NCBI GenBank assembly: GCA_949130495.1
Contig: OX422208.1
Span: 644,760,023 to 644,824,022, forward strand
DNA length: 64,000 nt
Direction of reading: 5' to 3'
DNA from: Sambucus nigra
Taxonomy: Eukaryota > Streptophyta > Magnoliopsida > Dipsacales > Adoxaceae
The position numbers and the translations under genes are program-made. Below the pieces are notes generated by a model. That model ran no database searches and had not been told where the DNA came from. It saw only the letters and a program-made list of their open reading frames with translations. Of this stretch, positions 1 to 12,118 are shown one piece after another. Each line of letters starts with the position of its first letter. Positions within the stretch are counted from its first letter, which is position 1.

Positions 1-939
1 TGTCTTATTTATTTTGAACCATATTTTCATTCTTAGTTCTAAACTTTACATCTTTTTCCATAGATTCAAGTTGTTTAGACGTATTTAGCGCACACTATTA
101 AGTCTCCTCAAAGTGGAGAACAAATCTTAGTCTCCTCAAAGTGGAACACAAGTCTTCTTAGTAAAAGCATCTAAATGTACACTATTGCTTTATTATCAAA
201 AGGCTAAGATAGTCAACTTGTTGTCAAGACCATAACCTTTTTTAGCATGCCCTCACACAATAAAGATACATAAATAAACTAAGCCATTGAAACATTTTGT
301 TAGCATGTCCGGTGGGACCAGAATAATTTATAAGTGTGTATTTTGGTTGGAATAAGAAGGAGCCATGATGGTATAAATAATGTTAGTGAAATTAGTTTAA
401 CTAGACAACATGTCACCACCACAGAGTGAATAATGGTTGAAACTAGTTAAGAGTTGAGGCCAACAGCTCAAAACCAAGAGTTGACAGTGACAACTACTCC
501 AAGAATCGAAAATCAAAGTGAAAAAAGTGTTATAGGTGTGCCTTCAAACTTTCAAGATCAATAATACATCCGTTAAACCTGACACTTGACCATCTTAGGA
601 ATATAATGCAGAATATTAGTACAATGATCATGACACTAACTAGCATGTTGTCTCCTCCTACTTTTATAATATCTAATGGTAAAGAGTACTCAACATAAAC
701 TGGTGCAAATGATCACATAATAAAATTCTTTTCAGCCTGTGTATTATTAGCCCAATAATGGTGAAACCAATTTTTGAACAAATCAGAGGATGGGAAATTA
801 CACTACTGGTTTTTGTGTGAATACCCCATTAGAGGTTCTAGGGACAGATAGAACTTATTAAAAAATGGGTTATAATAACCCAATAAGGATAATGTATGTC
901 CCATAAGTGGAAAAGACTAGTCCATACTACAATTAGCCC
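1..939. other. AT-rich stretch, no gene recognised
   Basis: No reading frame in this stretch resembles a known protein and stop codons are frequent in all frames. A short phrase, 'tagtctcctcaaagtgga', occurs twice near 89-145 as a local direct duplication. The stretch lies just upstream of a Gypsy gag remnant, so part of it may be decayed 5' sequence of that element; this is inference. Confidence 0.5.
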
Positions 940-1139
940 AATTTAGGTTTTCCAAGGACTTCGAACGATATAGTAGTCACCAATGCTATGTTCGAATATG
1001 AACCTCGGGGTTGGGAAATACATGATATTTGGTAATGAACCCCTATAAAAGGGTAGATAACCAAATATCTTAGGCATCTGAACCAATGCCTTTCCAAACA
1101 TAATAAAATTTCCCTTCTCAGATCCCACCTATATTAGTA

Positions 1140-1630
1140 TAACCAATACCAATGACAAACCATGCAGTTTACCAACCAAATAAGAAATTACCTTGGGGAT
1201 TTGGGAGGAATGAAAATTTGAATTTCATACATGAGATCTACGGACCAATGGATTGGAGGTATGCAAACTCTAATAAATAGGAATTCATACCCTGAATGGG
1301 TAGATATGATTGAACTTTCAAAGGACTTTAAGTTCCCAACATTCTCTCTCTTCTCAAGAGATGGGATTCAATCCACAGTGGAACATATACCAAGGTTCAC
1401 TAGTCAGTGTGTTGATGCAGTAACTAATGAATATCTTAAACTATGTTTGTTCTCTAACTCCCCCAGTGATGCAACATTCACTTTGTTCAAAAGTTGGTGA
1501 CCTAATACTGTTTAAACTTAGCAGCAAATGGAAGATATGTTTCATGGAAAATTCTTCCAAACTGAATTAGAAGTGTCTACGACTAACTTAGCTAGACTAA
1601 AAGATTTTAAAGGATTTATTAATTAACATC
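1140..1630 (+). pseudogene. Ty3/Gypsy gag fragment (decayed)
   Basis: The best open stretch is 1231-1500. It contains YPEWVDMIELSKDFKFPTFS, then a phrase on entries for heat of the type FSRDG..STVEHI.RFT.QC, and NEYLKL. This is the pattern of the N-terminal half of a large plant Gypsy gag, usually followed by a WQQMED..H..F..TE phrase. That second phrase is present at about 1525-1590 in a shifted frame, separated by a stop after KSW, so at least one frameshift has occurred. Gag forms the particle that packages the element RNA. No LTR, protease or RT belonging to this fragment is identifiable nearby. Confidence 0.7.
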
Positions 1631-4398
1631 AATTTAATTATTTGGATAGAAACTCGGTTAAATTGTAGAATTAAAATGAAAGATTTGGAACTCACATTGA
1701 GAAAATAATCTAAATGAAGTTCACTTATAATTTTATACTACAATTGTTAAATTGGTAGAAGTTTATGGGCCAAAAGTTTAAGTTTATAAAAATCTGGGGT
1801 CAATTTGATAATTACTTTAAGTTGAAAGCTCAATTGGTTTTGTTAGCAATTTTGAATAAAGCATAAGGGTACGTAGGTCTTTTAGTGTGAGTTGGGGAAC
1901 GAGTTAAGAAGTAGGTTTCTATGTTATAATATGATTTTAGGGTTTTCAAGAGAATTACAATAAGGCCTTATGCATAACCTGCGTCAGCGTCCAAAGTGGC
2001 GTGTTCGTGAACTTCACACATGTGACCACGAAGTTTGGAACCTCTTCCGCGGCTAGGCTATGGCCTAGTTGTTGGATGCACTGGGAGGAATTTTATAAAA
2101 TCAACCCTTCAAATTTTGCCTTATTTTAATCCTTAACCCCTCATTTTAACATATAGTCTCATACAATAAACACTAAAACACGTGAGCTTTCTTTTAAATG
2201 AAACTTCCCCCCCCCCCCCCCCAATCAAGTCCAAATATTTTTCAAAGAATCAATCAATTTTTATTTCGAAATCAAGTCAATCATCAAAATTTTCAAATCA
2301 AGTTTCAAGGAGGAGATGTCAAGACAAGATTCAAGAGGGTTTCAAATCAATCTTTTCAAAGGATTTTCCATTCAATCAAGTCAAGATTAATTCTCAAATG
2401 AAACATGTGACTATATACTTGTTTCTTTTTGTACGTGTGTTGTCTATTTTAGCCTAAGCATAATCGTAGTATTAAAAATAAATTAGAAAGCCTTAGTAAA
2501 TTGTCATTTCCTGCAATGTATGTGAATTTAGGTGAAATCCACTATTTCTCACATAAATTATATGGAGTTTTAAGACTTTATGAATGTAGAAATTGATTAT
2601 TAGCCCTCAATTCATTGACTTGGCACTTAGGGTTTATTAAATGCCCAAATGGGTATTATGGATTCTAATTAAAATTGTCAACATATGAAATTTACATAAG
2701 TTTTGCAGGGTTATACCTTATGCTTTAATGGTAGTACCCTTGGTAGGAAATGCCCAAATGACGAAATATATTATGTGTCCTATAACTATAATGTAGGAAA
2801 TTATGAGAGCTTTTCTTAGACGGATTGAAAGACTTGAATTTTGGAGTGAAACCCTTATGGTGAATTATACTCTTGCAATGCAAATTAAATGTTCCCTTTT
2901 TATACAAGAACAAATTATAAGCCTTTACGTGAGATATTATTATTATTAGTTCTTGGTTGATGGTGTTGGATTACTTAGCTTAGTTGTGAACGTTTGGTGT
3001 GTAGACATTTAACTCCTTTACTTAAAACTCTTATAATGAACCTTTAGTCAATTTGTCTTCATGACTACCTTATCTAAACAATAGTGTATCGTGGGGTTCC
3101 TTTTTTGGATTTCACTTTGGTGAGACGCACCACAATCGTAGTTTAGATATGGGTAGGAGTGAGGACTCAAAACCCTTAATAAAATCAATCCATCTTTATT
3201 TTTATGTTTTATGTTACCACAAGTTACTTGTAAGCCTGTTATCCATTTAGATTCTTATATAGTGGTTTAAATGTATTAATAACTCTAACTGGAAAAACCT
3301 AGAGGATGGGGTAATATGATATTTGAGGATATAGACTTGTTAAATTGTTAATGTCTATGATAAATGAACATGTGACACACGATGTAATGGGTGAGTGCCG
3401 ATGAGCGACACCCTTATGTTGAGATACTTGATGAGTATAATTTGTTATGGGTTGTTATTGCATCACACATAGTTGTGGAGTTCTAGTGCTATGTACCAGG
3501 ATGGTTCAAAGTATCCCGACACTGTGAAGTAGGCGACTACGAATTTTGTGACAGTTTGATTTGGCTCACAACATGTTATTAAGATGGCTGAAAGGAAGGG
3601 GCGCATATGGATTACATTTTGATTAATTAATGAGAATAATAATTGATGAAACGAATTGAGATAATAATTTTACATTGTGAGGTTACATTTTATGCGATGG
3701 GTGGCCCTTCACTAGGATTATATATAAATAATGATTTAATCATCTACATATATAATCCCTTCAAGTGGCGTAGCTAAGTTACTTGTTATGGTTTAGACCC
3801 AATTCTTTAACATGGACTTTAAGTGTAAAGGATGGACTCCCCTCTTAGCGTTCTTAATCCAGCTAACATTCGTAATTCACCTATCTCCTTCAAGATTCCA
3901 TCTACAATGAAGATATGGGTCCTACTTTGTTTAGTTTACTATTTTTATATTTTAGTCTTGTCAGAATCAGATATTTGAGTTAGTTTGTATTGTGAATTTC
4001 CACCTTGGCATGTATCATTAGAGTTTCAATTGATATTTTTTTGTGAGGATTTATGTTGGGACTTTGATATTTTTATCTCTTATTATCATTGTCTTTATTA
4101 GTGGATTTATATTAAGGACTTTTATATCATTTCCATATTATTTGTATCTTATATGGTTTGATATCTTCATGCAGAGAACGGTAATGAATTGTTATTATCC
4201 TTTATAATTTTATATTTAGACATGATCATTGAGTGTGTTTAATTATACAGGGGTATTAAAATTTATATCATAATATGATCTTAGGCCTCGAGGGTTATAG
4301 GTTGTTTTAAACTTCTAAGTAGCTTTCTTTCGTACGTGCCTATACTTGTATTCTTATATATGTTTGGTTACTTATTAGATTTATATCATGAATTTCAA
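1631..4398. other. AT-rich intergenic or decayed LTR sequence
   Basis: No coding region is recognised. The stretch ends right at a Gypsy gag start, and its length and mixed composition would fit a long decayed LTR plus leader. No TG...CA ends or primer-binding site could be fixed, so the LTR reading is only inference. A 16-base C run at 2207-2222 is the one simple feature; the open frames at 2182-2457 cross it and are not credible genes. Confidence 0.35.
2207..2222. repeat. Homopolymer C run (16 bases)
   Basis: Sixteen consecutive C bases are visible directly. The length is likely to vary between individuals and to be error-prone in sequencing. Frames reading through it give artificial polyproline. 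Confidence 0.9.
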
Positions 4399-4735
4399 AT
4401 GCCCTTGGGATGAGAATTCTTGAAGCCAGGAAATGGTGTGGGTGGAACCTGTAACCCTCGCACCACGAGCACCCGCTATAGTTGGTATTCCTGCCCCCGA
4501 TGCCCATGGGCAGTATAATTTTGGGGCACGACAGTTAACATACTTGATTTTCCAAGTGGTCCAACAGTTGTCATTGGTAGACATAAGGTGCCTCCATAGC
4601 ACCTCAACTGATAGTACCCCCATTGGTATGGGAAATGTGCGAGGAACCTTCATGAAGAATAACCCACGGACATTTGTAGGTTCTAATGATCCCATTATTG
4701 CGCAAACTATGAGGACTTACCTAGGTTGATTTGAA
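4399..4735 (+). pseudogene. Ty3/Gypsy gag, N-terminal fragment
   Basis: The ATG at 4399 is preceded by aatttcaa, close to the tttcagATGCC context at two better preserved gag starts in this window (26346 and 38719). The readable part, 4433-4729, has a proline/alanine-rich head followed by F.KNNPRTFVGSNDPIIAQ, which matches the start of the plant Gypsy retrotransposon gag domain (F....PP.F.G..DP..A). Everything downstream of about 4735 is lost, so this is a 5' gag stub of roughly 110 codons. Two stops lie near the start (ATGCCCTTGGGATGA...). It is not functional. Confidence 0.6.
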
Positions 4736-5421
4736 TCCAACTAATTTCTGGTATTTCAAAATTTGGATATTTTTTATCAAAATATATTCTAGTTTTATTG
4801 AGGGTTGTACTCTTGGATCAACTCATTGTCAACCTTAAGGCCACAAGAACGCCACAAGGGCAAAAGGGTTAAAAGTGTGTCAGGTGCTAATACATAGCAG
4901 TTTAATTATACACAATTTACAATTATAGGCACAATCACTTAATCAATTTTCATGATTTAATTTGGACAGAATTGGAAATATACTTAAAACTACTAAAAAT
5001 AATTTTCAAAGTTTTTAGAATTTATTTTAATCATTTTCTATTTTTAAATTATTTTTGTAAAGTTTTTATAGGATAAAATAGGATTTTTAAGCATTTAAAA
5101 TCATTTTTGTAAATATATCTCAAATCTTTAAAGGTGTGTTTTTATCAAATGTGGTTAGGATTTATCTAGAGCGTTCATTTTATTATAAAGTCGTTTTATG
5201 TGTTGGAAGAAACACCACACATGGATTGTGTGGTTTCTATAAGTCTTGCTACATGAAATTGGCTTATAATTTTTTATTTAGAGTTGAGATCCAAGGGTTG
5301 AGATTTAAATACCCATGAGAGATGAGTAGCCAATCATATTAAATTATCGGTTCCACTTAAGTTAGCAGGTTAGCGTATTTGGGCGCCTTATTTCCAGCTG
5401 TTTGATAGTATCGAACCTGTT
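4736..5421. other. AT-rich stretch without recognisable content
   Basis: No coding similarity, terminal repeats or RNA gene are apparent. The 60-residue plus-strand frame at 5136-5318 has no recognisable motif. Confidence 0.4.
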
Positions 5422-5553
5422 CCATTTCTTGTCAATGGTTAATTTATAAACATTGTTATCGGTGTAACCTTTTTTAGTATCTAAATGCCATTTCTTGTAA
5501 ATGGTTAATTTATAAACATTGTTATCGGTGTAACCTTTTTTAGTATTTAAATG
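5422..5553. repeat. 66-bp tandem duplication (two units)
   Basis: Unit one is 5422-5487 and unit two is 5488-5553. They differ at two positions (gtCaatgg/gtAaatgg and tatCtaaa/tatTtaaa), about 97% identity. The duplication makes a repetitive minus-strand frame (5362-5568) that is an artefact and not a gene. Confidence 0.93.
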
Positions 5554-6019
5554 CATGTTGTCTCTCATAATACACTTTTGGTAGCCTTTTGAGAGAAACC
5601 CTATAAAGAGAGCTCGGTTAGACGGATAAGTAGATGTTATTTAGAATATATACTTTTGTGTTTTATCAAATTTGAAATATGAAATAAATCATATTTATGC
5701 TATAAAAAATTAACACCACTAGAAAACTTACAAACGAAGAAGATGACCAAGTCAAGTGTTTGACACTCTCTCCTTAAGACAAAATGCGCTCCCTCTACGG
5801 TGCTTACGGCAATGAACAATGAGCATTTGCCTCCCAGGATAAAATGGTCTCGACACGCGCAAGAAGCATTTCAGTGTGCATGTCCCACGAACCAATTATG
5901 TTTGATACTCTATCCGACTCGATCGGGAATGAAAAGTATTGAAAATATATTTTCTCTCCTTTTATCTCTTTTTAAAAACTGAAGACAAGTCTTGTATTTA
6001 TAGAAAACAAGGTATTTTT

Positions 6020-6180
6020 TCATGAAAAGACAAAATAGCCACTTTAGGGACGTTTTTCATGAACTGTCACAACTTATGGGGAACAGTCATGACCTTTAGG
6101 GACGGTTCTGAAAAACAGTCACTATATAGCGAACAGTCAAACCTTTAACGACAGTTATGAAAATCCGTCCCAAAAAATAA
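6020..6180. repeat. CACTA-like subterminal repeat block
   Basis: Four or so short copies of a ttt(a)agggacGgtt / aacagtc word, in direct and inverted order, fall between about 6036 and 6170 (for example tttagggacg, aacagtcatgacc, tttagggacggtt, tccgtccc). Arrays of GGGACGG / CCGTCCC words are characteristic of subterminal regions of plant CACTA (En/Spm-type) transposons. A CACTAGAAAAC phrase at about 5715 is a possible end. No transposase and no matching second end were found, so the class is inferred. Confidence 0.5.
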
Positions 6181-6990
6181 ATAAAATTTCCCAATAAACT
6201 TCATACATAAATGGGTCACTTTGATACCAAAATTCTAATTCATCATTTATCCATTTTAAACAAATAAATATATCGCGTGACTCGTCATGCTATAAGGAAC
6301 ACGCACGTACTTAATCCTACTTTGACCAATATATTAATTTGGTCATAAAATAATTTGTGTAAAAACACAATATTTTCCAACAGTAGAAACATCTTATAGG
6401 ACAACTAAGAGAGTGAAGGAGTTGGAGATAAAAAATAAAAAATAAAAAGTGAGTGAGGGAGGGAGGGACATTAGTGAGAAAATAAAGAGAGATCAAATAC
6501 TTTCAAAGAATAAATAAGGCGGAGTGCGTCAGAAGAGGGTTTTACTTTATGCAATTTCGTTCACACCTTGTTTCTTGATTTGTTGATCAAAACCGTTATG
6601 TCCAGTCCATAAATAGAGATGAGGTTCAAGGGTTTTTCATGTTTGTAAATCCTCACAACCTAATCTGACATTGTTACTCATTAAACATTGTAGAAATCAT
6701 GACTAGGGTCTGTATAACCTTTATAAGGTTTGAAAACTAATTTTTCGCATAGTTATGTTTAGATCTAAAGTATTCTGCCATAACCTGTTTTAAATGTATT
6801 AAAACATTTATGTGTAAAAGAGTTTTGTTCATATCTAAAAATTAAAACGTTGTTTTCAAACTAGCTGATTCGGATCATATGTGAAAATTAGTGTTTAAAT
6901 AACACTAGGAATTTATGAAAGCATAAATTTTGTTGATATTTTGTAATTTGTAGGTATTGTTTATACATTTAAGTATGCATGAGTTTTGTG
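6181..6990. other. AT-rich stretch, no gene recognised
   Basis: No coding similarity is seen. The right part may belong to the LTR that ends at 7572, but the LTR start could not be fixed. Confidence 0.35.
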
Positions 6991-7572
6991 ATTAGACTTA
7001 CGTCCACACACTCCGGCACACAAACCACCTAAACACACCATTTGACATGGCATACTCGAGAAGCTATAAGGTTATTGTAAACAAAGGAATAGCGATTGGA
7101 GCTTCTATTTCTGGACAAGAATCAAGCCATGGAGTTCAACACTCGCTTAGGTATATCTAATTCTTATGTTCTTTTTGTTTGCTAAAATTGTATCCTTATC
7201 TTTGTTTTTAGGGGACTTTTAGTTCGTGGTTTAGTAACCATAGCTGGGATGTTTCCTCCATGAAGGTTTTACCTAGTGTAAATCTTGTACTTGTGTGTTT
7301 GTTTCTTATTTTTAATAGCTTAAATTGTTTGGGATTAATGACTGAAAAAAATAACTTAACTTATTTTGATAAAATCTTAATTAATTTTTTTCAAAATTAA
7401 AAGTGACTTTGGATTATTTGAATCAATTTTAATATTCTTACAACTTGTAATATTGTTCTATCTCCATTTCATTCAAAATAGATTACTTAAAAGAGGTGTT
7501 CGGGTTTGAACTAATTTTTAAATAAAATTAGAATTTAAACATTGTGTTTAAAGTAAATGTCAGTTTATTCAA
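6991..7572 (+). repeat. 3' part of a Copia LTR (outer SIRE-like element)
   Basis: The stretch ends right before a primer-binding-site-like sequence at 7574. It includes a phrase at 7250-7310 of the type ctccatgaaggttttaccta...gtgtaaatcttgt, which resembles the region near the 3' end of many plant Copia LTRs. The left boundary is arbitrary. No downstream partner LTR was found. Confidence 0.45.
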
Positions 7573-7573
7573 G

Positions 7574-7585
7574 TGGTATCATATC
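7574..7585 (+). other. Primer-binding site (degenerate) of outer Copia
   Basis: tggtatcatatc differs at two positions from tggtatcagagc, the initiator-methionine tRNA complement used by most plant LTR elements. It sits just downstream of LTR-like sequence and about 40 bases before readable gag. Confidence 0.55.
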
Positions 7586-7614
7586 TTTTTAAATATTTTA
7601 AGATCTCGTCCCCT

Positions 7615-8534
7615 TTAATCTAATTTGAAATAATTGGTGAAAACCATGGGAACTTTAACTATCCCCCTCTCTTTAATTATCCCTAGTGGAATATGATAAT
7701 GATTGAATTCATTTGAGGGGCATTGGGAGATAATGTTTGGGATACCATTGTAAATCCATACACACAAACTACCAACAATATTGGTGAAGAACCTAATGTT
7801 TAAATAGTGAAGAAAATGGTTAGTGAGTACACTGATTGATAGAAACTCCATTCAGAGTATAACAATAAGGGGAAAATGCATTTTTTATGTCCCTGACTTG
7901 GATTGAATTTATAATTATATCTGCACGTACCACATCAAAACAAGTATGGAACACCCTTGTCATTACATACTTGTGTGACAAGTATGTCAAACAGGGAAAA
8001 TACAATTTATAATTCAACAATTCAACACCATAATGATGTTAGAAGATCAAATCTTCAAGGAATTTTATTAAAATTGATAATAATCATAAATAATATTGAT
8101 GTTAATTGTGTTTATTTTCCTAACATATATTTTCTAATGAATAGTGTGAGGTCTTTGCCCCCTAGATTCGGCTCTAAGAAATATGTTATAAAGGAAATGG
8201 TTGACCCCAATTTGACTCCTGAATTATTGTATAGTAAAATTAGAATCATTGAGATGGAATTAGACTACAATAACCATGAAGTCCGCCTCTCATTCTAAGG
8301 GCAAAAATGAGTCAAACCTGGTCATTAGCTCTATGTTTAACACATTAGGCTTTGATAATATGGATATATAGACTTAGAGGTCTTGGACACTGAAATAGCC
8401 TTGTTTAATAAACGTTTTAAAAAAATTATAAAATTTAGTAATGCAGTTGATACTAAATAAGGGTATTTAAATTGGCAAGATCGTTCTCACCCTAATAGAC
8501 ATCAAAGGACTTATGAATGTCTTAACAAGTACAA
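7615..8534 (+). pseudogene. Copia gag part 1 (UBN2-like core)
   Basis: The gag opening 'NFNYPPLFN' is read at about 7650, followed by VWD.IVNPYT and SEYTD, typical of SIRE-type Copia gag. The longest open part is 7957-8298, which carries SVRSLPPRFGSKKY and DLTPELLYSKI-like residues and EMEL. This is the 'LRSLP..W..K..AI.E...L..EEL...L..HE' signature of the UBN2 gag domain. Several stops and frame changes are present. The reading frame continues to 8534 and then meets the TSD GTAAA of the inserted Copia; it resumes at 13991. Confidence 0.7.
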
Positions 8535-8539
8535 GTAAA
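8535..8539. repeat. Target-site duplication, left (GTAAA)
   Basis: Five bases immediately before the left LTR, identical to 13986-13990 after the right LTR. Five-base duplications are the norm for LTR-element integration. Confidence 0.95.
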
Positions 8540-8875
8540 TGATAGAATACCAAGGTCTACGAATTATTATCATGTGTAATATCTATCACATGTGAAATAT
8601 CACATCTCCTACAAGTAAGGAAGACTAGGTCCTGTTCAGTTGCTATTATGATGGCTATTAACATTAGTTTATAGAATTGGTCCAGTTCAGTTGGTATTCT
8701 CATGCAATATTTTTGTAAACGTTGTAACTTCATTAGTATATGTTGTAACATCTTTCTGCTGGCTATATGTTATAAATATCTCGACAAGCTTTATTAGTTA
8801 TCATCGAGAACTATTGTTATTCAAAGATATAACAATTCTATTATTTAGGGTTCCATCCTATCTTATTTCTTATCA
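8540..8875 (+). repeat. 5' LTR of the complete Copia
   Basis: 336 bp, TG...CA ends. It aligns without gaps to 13650-13985 at roughly 93% identity. It contains TATA-like tataaata at about 8769 and is followed directly by the primer-binding site. Confidence 0.95.
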
Positions 8876-8887
8876 TGGTATCAGAGC
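8876..8887 (+). other. Primer-binding site (tRNA-iMet)
   Basis: tggtatcagagc is a perfect 12-base match to the complement of the 3' end of plant initiator tRNA-Met. It starts at the base after the LTR and would prime minus-strand cDNA synthesis. Confidence 0.95.
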
Positions 8888-8911
8888 TGAGTGGTTCTAC
8901 TCAAATGACTT

Positions 8912-10434
8912 CTTCTGGGTTGATTCTATGCTTGAGATTTATTCATCAGTTAATAGCCATTTGCCTCATGAAGCTTAAACCTACTAATTATCTTATTTGG
9001 ATAACTCAAATGTTGCAACTAATTCAGTCCTTAAAAGTGACTCGTCTTCTTTATGATAAGCTACCTATGCCACCTCCTACAAATTGAAAGAACAAAGAAG
9101 TAGACATGAAATTGTCTACATATGTTGTCTGGGAAGAAAAGGATTGCCTTTTAAGGAGTTGGATTCCAGGTACTATGAGTGATGAGTCAAGGTACTTAAT
9201 AGTTGGCTGTAACACTGCCAAACAAAAATGGTGGACACTTGAAGATTAATGTCTCCAAGTTTCTAAGGAAACAGAATTTTCTCTTAAAGAACAATTGCGC
9301 AACATATCTATGGAAGGAAAAACCATTGATGAATATGTTAAAACTTTTAAAGAAATTTGTGATGGACTAATGTCCATCAACAAACCATTGGATGAAGATT
9401 CAAAAGTTATCAGTTTTGTTCTTGGGTTAGGTGTTAAATATAAAACTTCTCGCACTGTTATGATTGTAAAACCTCCATATCCAACCCTTGGACAACTCAT
9501 CACAGCGTTGAGAGGATTTGACATGAGAGAAGAAAAAAAGTCCAATTCTGCAACTCAAGGATACTCATCCACTGGTATGGATCACTCTTTGGCCTTTATG
9601 GCACAAAGAGGAGGTTATCAAGGACATGCACGAGGGAGAGGACAACAAAACAGAGTAAGAGGCAACTATGGAGGAAATTACAACTCGAAAGGTCGCGGTT
9701 TTAGACCACCAGGTTATTATCCTAACTCTAACTCCTTTTCTAATCAAATTGGTACATATGACATCAATAATTATCATCAAACCGAGAAAATGCAAGGCTC
9801 TGGGCATGAAGTAAGGCCTTTCCATAGGGAAGGAGGTCAGTTCAGAAATGCAAATGCAGTATCAACAAATAGACCACCCCCTGAAGGAAACAACGCAGTA
9901 CAAGTGGAATGCCAAGTTTGTGGGTCAAACGAACACAAAGAACTTACATGTTACTATATGTGGGACTTCTCAATTAGTCCTCCGGGTAACACACAAGCAA
10001 TGGTCGCCACACAACAATATCCTCCTGATCATAACATGTATGTGGACTCTGGTGCCTCTACTCATATGACCAACACAACAGGTAACGTTTCAAATTTAAA
10101 ACCTTATTTTGGTAATAATAAAGTAGTAATGGGTGATGTCTCTCAATTGGACATAACACATGTTGGTGAAAAGAAAATAAATGGACTTTCACTTAAAGAT
10201 GTGCTTGTTGTTCCAAAACTCAAAAACTCTCTTATTTCTGTCTCTCAACTTGCTAAAGAAAATGAATACACCCTTGAATTTACTGACAATGATTTTGTTG
10301 TTAAGGATAAGAAGACCAAACAAGTGATGGCCAAAGGAACTAGACAATGGTCTCTATATGCTTTTGATGAAAAAAAATTTAGGCTTTATTTGCAAATCAA
10401 GGAAGAAAGGGTAGTGATGATGTTTGGCACATGA
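8912..10434 (+). pseudogene. Copia gag and aspartic protease
   Basis: Gag opens near 8912 with LKPTNYLIW (expected L.PTNYL.W) and runs through a UBN2-type core. Stops occur at about 9085 and 9247, after which 9295-10434 stays open for 379 codons. In that ORF the gag core includes TIDEYVKTFKEICDGL and LGLGVKYKTSR. A Gly/Arg-rich tail follows at about residues 108-145, then a CCHC knuckle (C-QV-C-GSNE-H-KELT-C) at about residues 206-219. The protease motif YVDSGASTHM is at about residues 249-258, with the catalytic Asp retained. The frame breaks near 10400, where the pre-integrase segment continues in another frame. Gag packages RNA; the protease cleaves the polyprotein. Confidence 0.9.
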
Positions 10435-11575
10435 TATTAGGCCATCCTAGTAGTCAAACTCTAAAATTATTATCTAGAAATAAGTGTCTTGATGTTACAC
10501 ATTGGAATAAAAACTCTAATGTTTGTGTTTCATGTCAAATGGTAAAGAGTTGTAAATAACCTTTTAATTTAAATGATAAATTTTCATTAAGACCTCTTGA
10601 TAAAATTCATTCAGATTTATGGGGACCTGCTCCCATAAATTCATCTCAAAATATGAGATACTATGTTTTATTTATAGATGACTATTCAAGATACACTTGG
10701 TTATTTCCACTCAAAAATAAATCTGATTTTATGACACATTTTTCAAATTTCAAAGGATGGTTGAAACACAGTTTGATAAGAAAAAAAATTAATGTGATGG
10801 GGGAGGAGAATTTTCAAGTAATGTTTTTATTGAACACTTACAAGATCATGGTATACTTAGATAAATTTCTTGCCCAAATACTCCTGAGAAAGTTGAAGTG
10901 GTTGAACGAAAACACAAACACATTGTTGAAACTGCTCTAACCCTTATGCTTTATGCTAAAATACCTTTGTATCTTTGGGTTGATGCCTTCTTAACTGTTG
11001 TGTATCTCATTAATAGACTACCTTCTGCCAAACTGAATAAACAAACTCTTCTTTTCAAGTTGTATAAAAAGGAACCTTGATATGAATCTCTTAAGGTGTT
11101 TGGGTGTCGATGTTTCCCTTACATAAGAGGAAAAACTCAACATAAATTTACCCCTAAATCTCTTCCATGTGTCTTCATTGGTTACAACTCTTTACATAAG
11201 GGATATAGGTGTTATCATCCATCAACCAGAAGAGTGTATGTGTCAAGACATGTTATCTTTGATGATACCATCATGCCTTATATTACACCCGGTAGATATG
11301 TGAATTCTAGTGAAGAAAGGACTGACATGACCACATATTATGAATTTTTAAACATTCTGTCAACAAACCTAGACTCAGGAAAAGTGTTCAAAAACACTGA
11401 CTTAACACCCAACACTGATGGCACTACAATAAATACCAATTTGTTTAATCCTACGCCAAGCCATCCTATACCTTTAATAAAACTTCATAGTATACACGAT
11501 CATATGGACAAGCACACACGTAATCTTTCTAAGTGTCCTTCACCTACCATACATGTCAAAAGAAATAACCATTAA
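10405..11575 (+). pseudogene. Copia integrase (frameshifted)
   Basis: The pre-integrase phrase VWHMILGHPSSQTLKLL is read near 10418-10470, followed by a C..C pair (VCVSCQMVKSC) and a stop at about 10558. The catalytic core begins HSDLWGP...YYVLFIDDYSRYTW (10608-10700), supplying the first catalytic Asp. The second Asp lies in CDGGGEF, read in a different frame at about 10796, so there is a frameshift near 10780. The Glu is in VVERKHKHIVE (10898 onward). The C-terminal region FGCRCFPY...SLPCVFIGYNSLHKGYRCY (11096-11260) is the usual Copia integrase tail. All three acidic residues survive although the frame is broken. Confidence 0.88.
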
Positions 11576-12118
11576 AACCTTACTAAACCTAGTACAACCA
11601 ATTACTTGTCAAGTCATTACTCCGCAGGCAACAATATTACTCCAACTACACAAATCAGTCAACATGACTTATTGTCGAGTCCCTCTTTTTCTTTAAAACA
11701 AAATACCATAACTGTAGACATTCCTATGATGTCGAACCTACGGTCAGACCTAGGTTCCCCATTAAATGAAGAAAATAGTTCTTCACCTTTAAAAACTCCT
11801 ATAGATAGGATGCTTCACAATGCCTCACAAGTTTTTCCCTCTTCTATATCCTATCCTTGTTTTAATAGTCCTACAGCTAACAGTCCTCAACACAGTTCTA
11901 GTACACATACTAGTAATATTATACGTCTATATCCACCTCGTACTATTTACAACCCAAGTGGTATCAAACTGACAATTCCATTAAAAATTTACCACACACC
12001 TATACTAAAAAATAACCATCAGATCATCACTACAGCCAAATCAAAACTAACATCACCTCACTCATCCCCTACAGCTTATCAAACCACACTTGCATTGCCT
12101 TGTGAACCAATCAATTAA
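11576..12118 (+). pseudogene. Copia polyprotein linker between integrase and RT
   Basis: 11606-12118 is an open frame of 170 codons, rich in Ser, Thr, Pro and Asn. This is the usual low-complexity linker between integrase and RT in RE1-like elements. Its last phrase, a TALPCEPIN-type ending, runs directly into a KEAL.DPKW RT opening after one stop at 12116. Confidence 0.75.

Noticed and set aside
2182..2457. Polyproline ORFs across the C run
   Set aside because: Open only because of the 16-base C homopolymer; no conserved sequence around it.
3061..3200. Similarity of a tttggattt-cgcttgcgagac-like phrase here and at 50480-50560 as evidence of a shared element
   Set aside because: The match is short and does not extend on either side; not enough for a repeat family call.
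5362..5568. Repetitive minus-strand ORF (two similar halves)
   Set aside because: Produced by the 66-bp tandem duplication, whose length is a multiple of three.
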